Shown here: positions 46,181 through 54,919 of the stretch, piece by piece | How the letters are laid out: each line of letters opens with the position of its first letter | Position numbering within the stretch: position 1 is the stretch's first letter | NCBI GenBank assembly: GCA_022447625.1 | Contig: JAKVAX010000002.1 | Coordinates: 186,001 to 250,000 of the forward strand | Reading direction: 5' to 3' | DNA length: 64,000 bases | Source of the DNA: Flavobacteriales bacterium | GTDB taxonomy: Bacteria; Bacteroidota; Bacteroidia; Flavobacteriales_D; Sanyastnellaceae | The notes under the pieces: generated by a model | Seen by the model: the letters and a program-made list of their open reading frames with translations, nothing else | Databases searched by the model: none | What the model was told of the DNA's origin: nothing | Made by a program: the position numbers and the translations under genes

Positions 46181-46212
46181 AAAGCGGCGGGTCTACTCGC
46201 TGCTTTTTTATT
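46181..46212 (+). terminator. Terminator of the rsmF-like gene
   Basis: A 12-bp stem with two G-T pairs (AAAGCGGCGGGT with ACTCGCTGCTTT) followed by TTTATTTTT on the plus strand. It lies between convergent genes. The rest of the 178-base gap has no clear signal. Confidence 0.75.
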
Positions 46213-46227
46213 TTTCGGATTGGAGAT

Positions 46228-47346
46228 CTAATCTTCGAGTACTTCAGACGCTCGTTCAACGTAGAAGCCATTTTTCGCGATGATTTCTTGGAGGAGTGTT
46301 TCGGCCTGTTCGACCTCACCCATTTCTTTCCAGGCAAGCGCAAGGTAGAACTCACTCTCTTCACGGAACGTGTTGATCGCGAGATCACGTGAATCATTTA
46401 AGCGTTCTGCAGCCAAAGCGTAGTCCCCTTGATAGAAAGCGGTGAGACCGCCATAGAACAGTCCGTTTGCGTCATATGGGAAGTGCAAAAGAATCTCTTT
46501 GAACCCTCGTTCAGCTTTTGAATAACGCTCTTCGGCAAACCGCTCCATGGTTTGTTCTAAATACTCGACGTAAGCCACCTGAGTGTATTGTTGACCAATG
46601 AGCGGTTCCTCTGAAGAGTCGCTGACAGCAGCATTCGTTCCAGTCAATAGCTCGCGTTTTTCCCAGCTTTCTTCTCGTTGACCTCGGTAATCCACCACTT
46701 TGTAATTCAACAGGTGGTAAATCGCGGCCCCAGGAACCATCACATCACGTTCTTCTTCTTCAGGTGCGTCAACAGGAGACACCTCTTCCGGCTCTTGGGG
46801 TGCCACCGGAGCAGGAGCTTCTACACGCTCTACAAAGCGCTCAACAGGAACCTCTTCTACAGCTTGAGTAGCATCTGCAACTTCAGCCATGGTCTCACGA
46901 ATGGTAAAGGTCATACTACTATCGGTCTGTGATTGATCCACCACCTCAATATGACTCTCTTCCAATTCTACTTCTCCTTCTAATTCTTCCTCTAATTCTA
47001 AGTCTCCTTCTAACTCTTCCTCTATCACCGTTTCCACGAGGGCATCTTCCTTTTCTTCTGGAATAGCTAGCCACACGCCAGCAACGACCACCAAAACAGC
47101 AGCCACACCCAACAACCAAGGAGTCATTCCGCGAGTTGGCTGTGTTGCCGAGTGGATTTGCTGCTTCAAAGCGGTACTAGCCTCTGGATTGACGCCGGCG
47201 GCTTCAAATCCCTCCATAGCCTCCGCTAGGAATGGATCTTCCATGGCCTGCATTTCTAGCGCATGCGCTTCCTCTGCACTTAGAGAGCCATTGAAATAGG
47301 CCTCCAGCAACTGTGGATCGTATGTGTTATTCGGCTTCGCCATCAT
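46228..47346 (-). CDS. Membrane-anchored TPR protein, probable anti-sigma partner
   Basis: A 372-residue single-pass membrane protein. The cytoplasmic N terminus (YDPQLLEAYFNGSLSAEEAHALEMQA) resembles the anti-sigma helical domain of Bacteroidota regulators in that it is an LLxxYLxGxLSxxExxxxE motif, without a zinc-finger HxxxCxxC. One membrane helix (WLLGVAAVLVVVAGVWLAI) follows at about 75-95, then an acidic low-complexity stretch, and then TPR repeats over about 260-370 (AERGFKEILLHFPYDANGLFYGGL). Its start overlaps the sigma factor gene by 20 bases, so co-translation is likely. I infer that it sequesters the sigma factor at the membrane. Confidence 0.75.
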   Translation of the reverse strand: MMAKPNNTYDPQLLEAYFNGSLSAEEAHALEMQAMEDPFLAEAMEGFEAAGVNPEASTALKQQIHSATQPTRGMTPWLLGVAAVLVVVAGVWLAIPEEKEDALVETVIEEELEGDLELEEELEGEVELEESHIEVVDQSQTDSSMTFTIRETMAEVADATQAVEEVPVERFVERVEAPAPVAPQEPEEVSPVDAPEEEERDVMVPGAAIYHLLNYKVVDYRGQREESWEKRELLTGTNAAVSDSSEEPLIGQQYTQVAYVEYLEQTMERFAEERYSKAERGFKEILLHFPYDANGLFYGGLTAFYQGDYALAAERLNDSRDLAINTFREESEFYLALAWKEMGEVEQAETLLQEIIAKNGFYVERASEVLED

Positions 47347-47890
47347 TCATCATTTTTAACGACAGGTTTCGCTTGCCGTTCTGTATATGACTCTTGACCT
47401 TCTTGAGTTCCATGTTCAGCTCATCTGAGATTTGCTGGTAACTCTTCCGTTCAAGATAAAAGGCGGTGATGCATTTTTGCTGATCGTCACTCAGCTCATT
47501 GATCACCCGCTCTAATTGGTTCAGTTTCGCTTCTTTCAACAGCAACTCGTGCATGTTACTCTCTGCCACGAATTGTGATTCATTCACCTCAGTCACTTCA
47601 GGGTGTTGCTTTCGAAGCTGCATAAGGCAGTGGTTTCTGGTCACCGACCATAGCCACGATTTAAAGTTGGAGATCTCCGCCTTCTTCAGTTTTTCCATCA
47701 ACTGCTCGAAGACCTGCATGGTCGCGTCTTCCGCGTCTTGTTGGTTCTTCAGGTATTTGAGACAGACCCCAAGAACGAGGTCTACGTAGCGCTCGTAAAG
47801 GGTGCCCACCAGCGCGTTGTCACCGCTGCGCTGATATTCGCGCACCAATGCCAAATCGTCGAGTTGCTTTTTCTTCCATCTCAATCCCAT
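47327..47890 (-). CDS. ECF-type RNA polymerase sigma factor
   Basis: The ATG at 47890 (MGLRWKKKQLDDLAL) gives 187 residues; an upstream GTG at 47908 lies inside a hairpin and is unlikely. Region 2 is visible as GTLYERYVDLVLGVCLKYLKN with DAEDATMQVFEQLMEKL, and SNFKSWLWSVTRNHCLMQLR (region 2.4). Region 4 is ELSDDQQKCITAFYLERKSY with the helix-turn-helix YQQISDELNMELKKVKSHIQ. It is encoded between a plug-only TonB-like protein and the membrane-anchored TPR protein, the layout of a surface-sensing regulatory unit. Confidence 0.88.
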   Translation of the reverse strand: MGLRWKKKQLDDLALVREYQRSGDNALVGTLYERYVDLVLGVCLKYLKNQQDAEDATMQVFEQLMEKLKKAEISNFKSWLWSVTRNHCLMQLRKQHPEVTEVNESQFVAESNMHELLLKEAKLNQLERVINELSDDQQKCITAFYLERKSYQQISDELNMELKKVKSHIQNGKRNLSLKMMNDGEAE

Positions 47891-47901
47891 GTCATACAAG
47901 A

Positions 47902-47929
47902 GCCTCACCAGAAGAATTTCCGGTGAGGC
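47902..47929 (-). promoter_or_regulatory. Hairpin just upstream of the sigma factor start
   Basis: GCCTCACC at 47902-47909 and GGTGAGGC at 47922-47929 form a perfect 8-bp stem with a 12-base loop, lying between the plug-only gene and the sigma factor ATG (47890). No T run follows, so it may act as an mRNA processing, attenuation or translation-control hairpin rather than a full terminator. Confidence 0.5.
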
Positions 47930-47941
47930 TGAAGGTAAGGT

Positions 47942-48658
47942 CTATTCTTGACTGTACAACCATTCGTTGTAGAGGTCGAAGTAATTTTTTGATTCGATCA
48001 CCACGACACCACCTGTGGTATCTCCGTATTTCGCCGGAACCCCTCCTGTGTACACAGACACGGATCCAATTCCTGAGGCTGGGATACCACCGAAGTTTCC
48101 AGTGACTTTCATTCCATCAACAAAGGTGATCACCGTTCCAGCACGCGCTCCACGAAAGTGAAGTTCTTGTGTTGTTGGGTCAACGTACACCGCAGGCGTC
48201 ATCGTTGAGATGATTCCTTTGATATCACGCTTCACCGGGCTGTGCTCCAGTTCTTCTGAACGGATGGTTGCAATAGTGACACCGTCCCTTTCTATTAGGT
48301 CGTTTTGGAAAGCTTCAATAACTGCTTTGTCAATCATTACAGGGTTCTCGCCCATGGCTATCTTGTCCAGGAATGTGATTTTATCTGGATCGACCTTAAC
48401 TCCTGTAAGTACGTAGTTTGCCATTCCCACAAAAGAAACTTTAATTGTGTAAACACCTGAGTTCAGCGGTTTAAGCTTGAACTTACCGTCCAAATCTGTC
48501 GCAACACCGAACTGATTATCTCCAGCTTCCGCAACGACATAGGCATTAGGTAACGGTGTACCCAATTCATCTTTCACTGTTCCGTGGATTTCTCCCCACT
48601 GCTGTGCGCTGAGTGCTCCTGAAATCAAAAGCCCTAGCAGGATCAATAGATTTTTCAT
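47942..48658 (-). CDS. Carboxypeptidase-like/TonB-plug protein without a barrel
   Basis: A 238-residue protein. Signal peptide ending in GALSAQ (18); a CarboxypepD_reg-like domain (IHGTVKDELGTPLPNAYVVA, about 22-105); then a TonB receptor plug (VDPTTQELHFRGARAGTVIT, then FVDGMKVTGNFGGIPASGIG and GGVPAKYGDTTGGVVVIES) ending at residue 238 with YNEWLYSQE. There is no 22-strand barrel and no trace of one downstream in any frame, where the sigma factor follows after 33-51 bases. This is a complete small protein rather than a broken receptor. I infer a periplasmic sensor or adaptor that works with the sigma/TPR pair. Confidence 0.78.
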   Translation of the reverse strand: MKNLLILLGLLISGALSAQQWGEIHGTVKDELGTPLPNAYVVAEAGDNQFGVATDLDGKFKLKPLNSGVYTIKVSFVGMANYVLTGVKVDPDKITFLDKIAMGENPVMIDKAVIEAFQNDLIERDGVTIATIRSEELEHSPVKRDIKGIISTMTPAVYVDPTTQELHFRGARAGTVITFVDGMKVTGNFGGIPASGIGSVSVYTGGVPAKYGDTTGGVVVIESKNYFDLYNEWLYSQE

Positions 48659-48813
48659 GTCAAATTAAATTATGCGTTGGATGCAGCTGCGGTTCCTCGG
48701 CGGGTTATTTGACTACTTGATGCAGGGGAGTTAACAATTCCATAACGTGGGAGGGGGATTTTCTTGGGTAGGCGTGTAACAACATGAAAAACAGTGGTAT
48801 AGGGTGTGGGTCT

Positions 48814-48869
48814 GAATGTGGAATGTGGAATGTGGAATGAGGAATGCGGGTTACGGATCGCGGTGGGTG
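48814..48869. repeat. Period-7 array E
   Basis: Eight heptads in phase: GAATGTG three times, GAATGAG, GAATGCG, GGTTACG, GATCGCG, GTGGGTG. The first and last base of the unit stay G while the inner five drift. It is the first element of the 687-base gene-free stretch 48659-49345. Confidence 0.75.
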
Positions 48870-48870
48870 A

Positions 48871-49063
48871 GGCGCAAAATTGCGCCGCTAAAGGACCGGG
48901 TTCCCCTAAGAGGTAAATGTAGGGACGCATGAAATGCGTCCTCGACCGGGTTCTTCCTTAGCGGAGAGGTGCCCTTGAAACCATACGTTGGAGTTGGATG
49001 GATTTCATCCAGCCCTACAATGACGTCTGTTAGACGAGATGTTCAAGGCGTTTTCAAACGCCT
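48871..49063. repeat. Island of four short hairpins with a direct repeat
   Basis: Four perfect palindromes occur in under 200 bases: GGCGCAAAATTGCGCC (48871-48886), GGACGCAT-GAA-ATGCGTCC (48923-48941), TGGATG-GATTT-CATCCA (48995-49011), and AGGCGTTT-TC-AAACGCCT (49046-49063). The block GACCGGGTTC occurs twice 50 bases apart (48894 and 48944), and TGTAGGG (48918) is inverted as CCCTACA (49013). It looks like a mosaic of REP-like intergenic elements. No coding frame is convincing here. Confidence 0.7.
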
Positions 49064-49093
49064 CAATACATGCGGAAAGCAAAGTGTTCCTAT

Positions 49094-49108
49094 TTCCGCG
49101 CTAGCGTA
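49094..49108 (+). repeat. Dispersed 15-bp motif, copy 9 (intergenic)
   Basis: TTCCGCGCTAGCGTA, 14 of 15 matches, between the hairpin island and array F. Confidence 0.75.
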
Positions 49109-49165
49109 TATAATGCCTCTACACACATCTTCATTGAATATACCCCCTAGGTCTACCTCAACTCC

Positions 49166-49249
49166 AGTTATAGTTTATAGTCTATTGTTTATCGATTGCC
49201 CTAGTCCCTCGACCCTAGTCCCTCGACCCTCGTCTTTAGTCCCCGAGAT
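49166..49249. repeat. Period-7 array F, twelve heptads
   Basis: Reads in one unbroken phase: AGTTATA, GTTTATA, GTCTATT, GTTTATC, GATTGCC, CTAGTCC, CTCGACC, CTAGTCC, CTCGACC, CTCGTCT, TTAGTCC, CCGAGAT. The first part is the same family and orientation as array B at 40.9 kb; the second part is a different GC-rich family. It ends 97 bases before the start codon of the gliding-type giant. Confidence 0.8.
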
Positions 49250-49345
49250 AGGATTACAGCAATTGCATTAACTTATTATCACCAAAACTCACTCATATAC
49301 AACCATTTGGTCTTCGTCTATGTCTTATACGAACACTGCACGGGT

Positions 49346-52300
49346 ATGAAACGATTTGCTCTACTACTTATCCTGGCTTCGATCTCGGTGTCACTGTTTG
49401 CACACAACGGGAGAAAAGCTTTCAATTTCCGTGAAAACCTTGGCCAATGGCACGATAACGTGAAGTATCGTGTGGCGATGGGCAACGCTACGCTCTTCCT
49501 TGAAGAGAATGCGATGACGTGGAATATCGTTCACCCTGAAGATTACGACTTGATACATGAAAGCTCCGAATGGTCGCGCCAAGAACTGTTGGCCTGGCAA
49601 CTGCGCGGACATGCCTACAAGGTGATTTTCGAGAATGGGAATACACAGAACATTGTAGGGCAAGAGCAAGAAAGCACTTACTACAACTACTTCCTGGGCA
49701 ATGACCAATCGAAGTGGGCAAGTAATGTGCATGGTTTCAATGCGGTGCGCTACTCTCAAATCTGGGATGGTGTCGGCATGCGTATTTACAATTCTGCAGA
49801 TCAGTTGAAGTATGATTTTATCGTTAACGCTAACGCGGAAACGGATCAGGTTGTCTTGCGCTATGAAGGCCTAGAAGGAATGTCGATAGTAGACGGCGTT
49901 CTTTACCTCGAAACAAGCGTAGGTCAGATTACGGAGTTGGCACCTTACGCCTACCAAATGAATGGAAACTCTATGGAAGAAGTTGTCTGTGAATACGTGC
50001 TTTCAGGTGACAAGATTAGTTTTTCATTCCCTGAGGGATACGACACTTCACGGCAGTTGATCATTGACCCGATTGTCATTGCCTCAACGCTTTCTGGAAC
50101 GACAGGAGATAGCAACTACGGGCACAGTGCTGCCTATGATATTGCAGGGAACATTTACACTGGAGCTCGCGCTTTCGGTGCTGGTTACCCTACAACTACA
50201 GGGGCATATCAAGAAAATTTCGCTGGAGCAGGATTCGCGGTAGATATGGCGATGTCGAAGCTCAACCCAGAAGGAACAGACCTCCTATGGGCGAGCTACC
50301 TTGGAGGTACGGATACAGATTACCCACACTCGTTGATCGCTAATGATTTTGAGGAGCTGTACGTGTATGGTTCTACTTCGTCAAGTGATTTCCCAGTTTC
50401 AGACGACGCTTATCAACCAGATTACGGCGGAGGCACAGATATCGTAGTCTCTCACTTCTCTGCTGATGGTTCCGAACTGATCGGATCAACCTACATGGGT
50501 GGGTCAGACCAAGATGGTGTGAACGCCGCAAGTGTAAACTACGGTGATACCTACCGCGGTGAGATTGTACTTAACGGTGACCAAATCCCATACGTCGCAT
50601 CGTTCTCTACGTCAACGGATTTCCCAACAACAGGTGGTGTCTACCAGCCGGCCAATGCCGGGGAACAAGACGCGGTCATCTTTACGATGAACGAAGAACT
50701 GAGCTCACTTACTTGGTCGACATACTTAGGAGGTACGGCGGCGGATACAGGCTACGGTTTGCGTGTAACAGTTGATGGGAATGTCTTTGTTGCTGGTCAA
50801 GCTGGATCGGATGATTTCCCAACGACAGCAGGTGCCTACGAAACAACCTTCCAAGGTGGAGGTGGCGGAGGATGGGGTCCTGAAAAGGACGGATTCCTAG
50901 CACGTCTTTCTGCCAACGGAGCCGATCTTCAAGCATGTACTTTCTACGGAACAACAGAAGAAGATCAAGCATTCTTCGTAGACCTTGATAACGATGAAGA
51001 CCCCTTCATTTACGGACAGTCACAAGGAGATATTCCTGTAACCGGCAATGTTTACTCGGAGGAAGATGGCTCACTCTTCATCGCTAAATTTAACTTCGCC
51101 CTCACCGAGTTGCTCGCGGCTTCCCGTGTGGCTTTATCAACTTGGGGTGGTTATGCCGGGGTACCGGTAGCCTTCTTGGTTGATCGATGCGATAATATTT
51201 ATATCTCAGCTTACAGCGCGGGAACTGGCCTTTCATTGACTGATGACGCTGTGTACGATACGGGTGGTTTCTACCTCGCAGCTTATGGTGAGAATATCTC
51301 TACCCTAGAGTTTGCTTCATACTACGGAGCCAATCACGTAGATGGAGGAACTTCTCGATTCGATAAGAATGGAATCATCTACCAAGGGGTGTGTTCTGGA
51401 GGAGACTTCCCAACAAACGCTGACGCTTATGCGACCGGCCAGTCTATTGGTTGGGATATCGGTGTATTTAAAATGGACTTTCAGGTTTCTGGGGTCAATG
51501 CTGCCCTCACAGCAAGCGCTGATGCCTTGAATGGTTGTGCGCCGCACACGATCGAATTCAACAACTACTCAGTAGGTAACATCTTCACATGGGATTTCGG
51601 TGACGGATCTCCGTTGAACAACGAATTTGAGCCAGAGCACACGTACACAGAACCTGGGGTTTACGAAGTGAGTCTGATTTCTCTTGACTCATTGTCATGT
51701 AACCTAGCAGATACGGCGTACTTGGAAATCATGATCTCAGAGCCCACTGATTTCTTAGCGGCCTTCGAAGTACAGCTAGACTGTGAAGACCTGGGTATTG
51801 TTACGGATAATCAAACAGGAATTGAGTGGCTAGAATATCAATGGGACATGGGTGACGGAACCATCCTCGAAGGCTTTAATGTGGAGCACTTCTACGTTGA
51901 GGAAGGTGACTATACCATCACATTGAACGCAGTAGATAATGGTTGTGATGCAGATGATGAAGCGTCGCAAGATGTGCAGATTGTTGGCAGTGTTTTAGCC
52001 AGTACCGACGCGAGTTCCTATGAAGGGTGTGGTGAGCTCACCATTGACTTTGCGAACACCAGCAACGGATTGACCTATGAATGGGACTTTGGTGATGGTT
52101 CTCCAACGACCACAGATGAAAACCCAAGTCACACCTTCCAGCCAGGCGAATACACAGTGACGCTGACTGCTTTCCACCCAGAGAGCTGTAACCTCGAAGA
52201 TGACACCACTTTAACGGTTGTGGTGGGTCCAGATCAGATGATTGACGCGGCGTTCCAGCTGCTGCAAACTGATTGTGAATCATTCCTGGTAGAGGGAACA

Positions 52301-53683
52301 AACCAAAGTATTGGAGAATCCCTCGTATTTGAATGGGATATGGGTGATGGAACTATTTATGATATTCCAGACATCTCGCACAACTACGCGGCGATGGGTG
52401 AGTACCAAGTTTCATTAACGATCACAGATACATTGTGTGACGCTTCAGATACAGAAGTACTGAACATTACAGTGCTTGATGAGGTCACGGCCATCATCGG
52501 AAACGATGACCTTGAAGGATGTCATCCGTTCGTCGCCTTGTTTGAAAATAACAGTGCAGGAACGAACTTCTACTGGGACTTTGGTGACGGCTCACCTGTG
52601 GTTGATACTCAATTGGCAGAGCATGAATACGCAGAGCCAGGTGTATATACCGTGACGCTCACTGTAGAAGGCGTTGGAAACTGTGGAGGTACAGATGTTA
52701 CCGAAGCCATTGTAACGGTGGTGGAAACGCCGGAGATCGAAGCCCTGTTCGAGATGGAACAAACGGGTGCGTGTGAAGCTATGACGGTTGACTTCGACAA
52801 CCTAAGTACAGGCGATGGCCTAGAATATGATTGGTCAGTTGACGGCACAACCTATTCGGTAGCTGAAATGGAACACATATTCAGTGGACCTGGAACCTAC
52901 GATATCGTCTTGAATATCACGGAACCAGTGTGTGATGCAACGGATAGCTTTAGCCAAACAATTGAAGTGCTTGACGGCATCGATTTGATTGCTCCTAATG
53001 ATGTGTACATGTGCTACTATGAATTCACTGAAGACATCGCTATTACTGGTCCGGCTGAAGCAGCATACGAGTGGAACACTGGAGAAACAGAACAAGCAAT
53101 CACCATTACTGAACCAGGAATTTACACGGTTACAGCCACGTTGAATAACTGTACTGACTCCGAAGGATTGGAGGTGATTGGGGTAGAGAAATTGATCTTG
53201 CTAGACAATCCAACGGCTTGTGAAGGCATTCAGACCATGCTCGAAATCCCATATGACAACGGTACAAATTACCAGTGGTGTGACGGCTCAGAGCTAGATT
53301 ACATCTATGCGTCAGACCCAGGCGAGTACTGCTACCAGTTCACGGATATTTTCGGATGTCAACAAGAGGGGCTAGTGATTTTAGATCAAGTTGATCAAGA
53401 CGGTGCTCTCTATATTCCAAATGCGTTCACACCGAACAACGATGGAATTAATGACGTCTTCAAAGCAGAGGGAGTAGATATTCGTTCATTTGAATTGTCT
53501 GTGTGGAACCGGTGGGGAGAAGAGGTGTATCGTTCAGAATCGATTGATCAATTCTGGGATGGATCATACCATGGAAGCGAATACTACGTGCAAGACGGAG
53601 TCTATACTTGGCGTGTAGAATACAACAGCACTTGTAGTTCAGAAAAAGTATTGGAAATGGGCACTGTGCTCATCATGCGATGA
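49346..53683 (+). CDS. Giant SBBP/PKD surface protein with T9SS type B (gliding-type) sorting domain
   Basis: The ATG at 49346 starts a signal peptide (KRFALLLILASISVSLFA) and 1445 residues; an upstream TTG at 49307 only adds leader noise. Residues about 20-240 are the DUF7948 domain (FRENLGQWHDNVKYRVAMGN). SBBP-type propeller repeats follow to about 700 (DLLWASYLGGTDTDYPHSL, SLTWSTYLGGTAADTGYG). Six PKD domains occupy about 720-1230 (WDFGDGSP or WDMGDGT cores with HTY/HEY...PGVYTVTL ends). The C terminus is a gliding-motility type B sorting domain (IPNAFTPNNDGINDVFKAEG, WNRWGEEVY, DGVYTWRVEY). It is exported by T9SS and may act in adhesion or gliding. The stop directly abuts the convergent EnvC-like gene. 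Motif copy 10 is at 49826. Confidence 0.9.
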   Translation: MKRFALLLILASISVSLFAHNGRKAFNFRENLGQWHDNVKYRVAMGNATLFLEENAMTWNIVHPEDYDLIHESSEWSRQELLAWQLRGHAYKVIFENGNTQNIVGQEQESTYYNYFLGNDQSKWASNVHGFNAVRYSQIWDGVGMRIYNSADQLKYDFIVNANAETDQVVLRYEGLEGMSIVDGVLYLETSVGQITELAPYAYQMNGNSMEEVVCEYVLSGDKISFSFPEGYDTSRQLIIDPIVIASTLSGTTGDSNYGHSAAYDIAGNIYTGARAFGAGYPTTTGAYQENFAGAGFAVDMAMSKLNPEGTDLLWASYLGGTDTDYPHSLIANDFEELYVYGSTSSSDFPVSDDAYQPDYGGGTDIVVSHFSADGSELIGSTYMGGSDQDGVNAASVNYGDTYRGEIVLNGDQIPYVASFSTSTDFPTTGGVYQPANAGEQDAVIFTMNEELSSLTWSTYLGGTAADTGYGLRVTVDGNVFVAGQAGSDDFPTTAGAYETTFQGGGGGGWGPEKDGFLARLSANGADLQACTFYGTTEEDQAFFVDLDNDEDPFIYGQSQGDIPVTGNVYSEEDGSLFIAKFNFALTELLAASRVALSTWGGYAGVPVAFLVDRCDNIYISAYSAGTGLSLTDDAVYDTGGFYLAAYGENISTLEFASYYGANHVDGGTSRFDKNGIIYQGVCSGGDFPTNADAYATGQSIGWDIGVFKMDFQVSGVNAALTASADALNGCAPHTIEFNNYSVGNIFTWDFGDGSPLNNEFEPEHTYTEPGVYEVSLISLDSLSCNLADTAYLEIMISEPTDFLAAFEVQLDCEDLGIVTDNQTGIEWLEYQWDMGDGTILEGFNVEHFYVEEGDYTITLNAVDNGCDADDEASQDVQIVGSVLASTDASSYEGCGELTIDFANTSNGLTYEWDFGDGSPTTTDENPSHTFQPGEYTVTLTAFHPESCNLEDDTTLTVVVGPDQMIDAAFQLLQTDCESFLVEGTNQSIGESLVFEWDMGDGTIYDIPDISHNYAAMGEYQVSLTITDTLCDASDTEVLNITVLDEVTAIIGNDDLEGCHPFVALFENNSAGTNFYWDFGDGSPVVDTQLAEHEYAEPGVYTVTLTVEGVGNCGGTDVTEAIVTVVETPEIEALFEMEQTGACEAMTVDFDNLSTGDGLEYDWSVDGTTYSVAEMEHIFSGPGTYDIVLNITEPVCDATDSFSQTIEVLDGIDLIAPNDVYMCYYEFTEDIAITGPAEAAYEWNTGETEQAITITEPGIYTVTATLNNCTDSEGLEVIGVEKLILLDNPTACEGIQTMLEIPYDNGTNYQWCDGSELDYIYASDPGEYCYQFTDIFGCQQEGLVILDQVDQDGALYIPNAFTPNNDGINDVFKAEGVDIRSFELSVWNRWGEEVYRSESIDQFWDGSYHGSEYYVQDGVYTWRVEYNSTCSSEKVLEMGTVLIMR
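49826..49840 (-). repeat. Dispersed 15-bp motif, copy 10
   Basis: On the plus strand AACGCTAACGCGGAA, giving 13 of 15 matches on the minus strand. It is read in this plus-strand gene as Asn-Ala-Asn-Ala-Glu, so relative to transcription it has the same orientation as copies 1-6. Confidence 0.65.
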
Positions 53684-54919
53684 TCACTTACGACGGATCC
53701 AAAGTTCTGGGTTTTGAGGTGATGGACTCTTGCTGTTCATCTTCCATATTTCAAAGTGAGAAACAGATTTGTTGTTGACTGTCAAAACGGTTCCAATGCG
53801 TTCGCCCATTTCTATTTGATCACCCTTTGCGAAGGTTACGTCTGTTAAACCGGTGTATACCGTTTTGTATGCCCCATGGGTGATAATGACGTTCTGACCC
53901 GCCCCTGGTATCGAGAATAATGATGTTACCGTACCACCGAACACCGCGAGTACACCTGAACCAGCCTCTGTGCTGATATCAATTCCGTTGTTTTCAATGG
54001 TAATTCCTGGAATAGTAGGGTGTGGTTGCGTTCCAAAACGAGATGTGATCACCCCTCGAAGTACTGGCCATGGAAAATTCCCTTTGTTCTTTTCAAATTC
54101 TGCTGAGATGATCTTTCCTGCAGGAGTGAGTTCGTACTTACCGTCGTTCTTCTTTTTCTCAGCGGCCAATTCTTCTTCGATAATGCGGCGAATGGCTGCG
54201 TTGATACGCTGACGTTCTTGCTCTTGCTGCTGCTGCTTCTTTTTGAGCTTGTCCTCCTCGCTCTTCAATTGGGCGATGACCTGCTCGATCTCTTGCTTAT
54301 TATCACGTAAAGAGGCTGCCTCAGCGGCTTTTTCATCTAACAGCACCACTTTACTCGCTTTGTCTGCTTCGAGGCTTACAATGCGCTCCTCTAGCTTTGC
54401 TTGCGTGTCTTTGATTTCGTTGGCTTGGCGCTTACGGTAGTCAGCGTATTCCTGCAGAAATTTGAATCGTTTAAAGGCCTGATTAAAGCTAGAAGCCGCG
54501 AAGATGTACATCAACTCGTCGTGGTTCTGACGGTTTTTGTACGCCTGATAAATCATGGCTGCGTACTCTTCCTTCATCACAGCGATCTTACGCTCCAGTT
54601 CCACAATCATCTGTTCTGACGTGCTGATGTCTGAGTTGATCGTACGGATTTCCTTTTCGTAGCTATTGAGAAGTTGTTGTCGGTAGCGGATTTGCTCCTT
54701 TAACATGCGGAGTTGTTCAAAGCTCACCTCTTGATCAGCTTTCGAGGCCTTGATCAACTTTTGAGTGTAGGCAATCTTCTTGTTGAGTTCATTACGCAGG
54801 GCTTGTAAGTCTGCTTTGCTCTGGGCTAAGAGACTTCCGCCGAACGCGATTAAAAGAACCAACAGACTAAGGCGTAAGCTTGCGCTCAAAACTGTCGGGT
54901 ATGTCGAATGGAAAATCAT
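53684..54919 (-). CDS. EnvC-like murein hydrolase activator (degenerate LytM/M23)
   Basis: A 411-residue periplasmic protein. Signal peptide ending in GGSLLAQ; a long charged coiled coil (about 35-265, with KADLQALRNELNKKIAY and many Gln/Glu/Lys heptads); and a C-terminal M23 fold (VLRGVITSRFGTQPHPTIPG to SVSHFEIWKM). The zinc ligands are lost: NNGIDIS has Asn where active LytM enzymes have HxGxD, and SHFEIW replaces the HxH motif. Such proteins do not cut peptidoglycan but activate N-acetylmuramoyl amidases at division sites, under FtsEX control in E. coli. The start overlaps the DUF4292 gene by 53 bases. Confidence 0.88.
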   Translation of the reverse strand: MIFHSTYPTVLSASLRLSLLVLLIAFGGSLLAQSKADLQALRNELNKKIAYTQKLIKASKADQEVSFEQLRMLKEQIRYRQQLLNSYEKEIRTINSDISTSEQMIVELERKIAVMKEEYAAMIYQAYKNRQNHDELMYIFAASSFNQAFKRFKFLQEYADYRKRQANEIKDTQAKLEERIVSLEADKASKVVLLDEKAAEAASLRDNKQEIEQVIAQLKSEEDKLKKKQQQQEQERQRINAAIRRIIEEELAAEKKKNDGKYELTPAGKIISAEFEKNKGNFPWPVLRGVITSRFGTQPHPTIPGITIENNGIDISTEAGSGVLAVFGGTVTSLFSIPGAGQNVIITHGAYKTVYTGLTDVTFAKGDQIEMGERIGTVLTVNNKSVSHFEIWKMNSKSPSPQNPELWIRRK

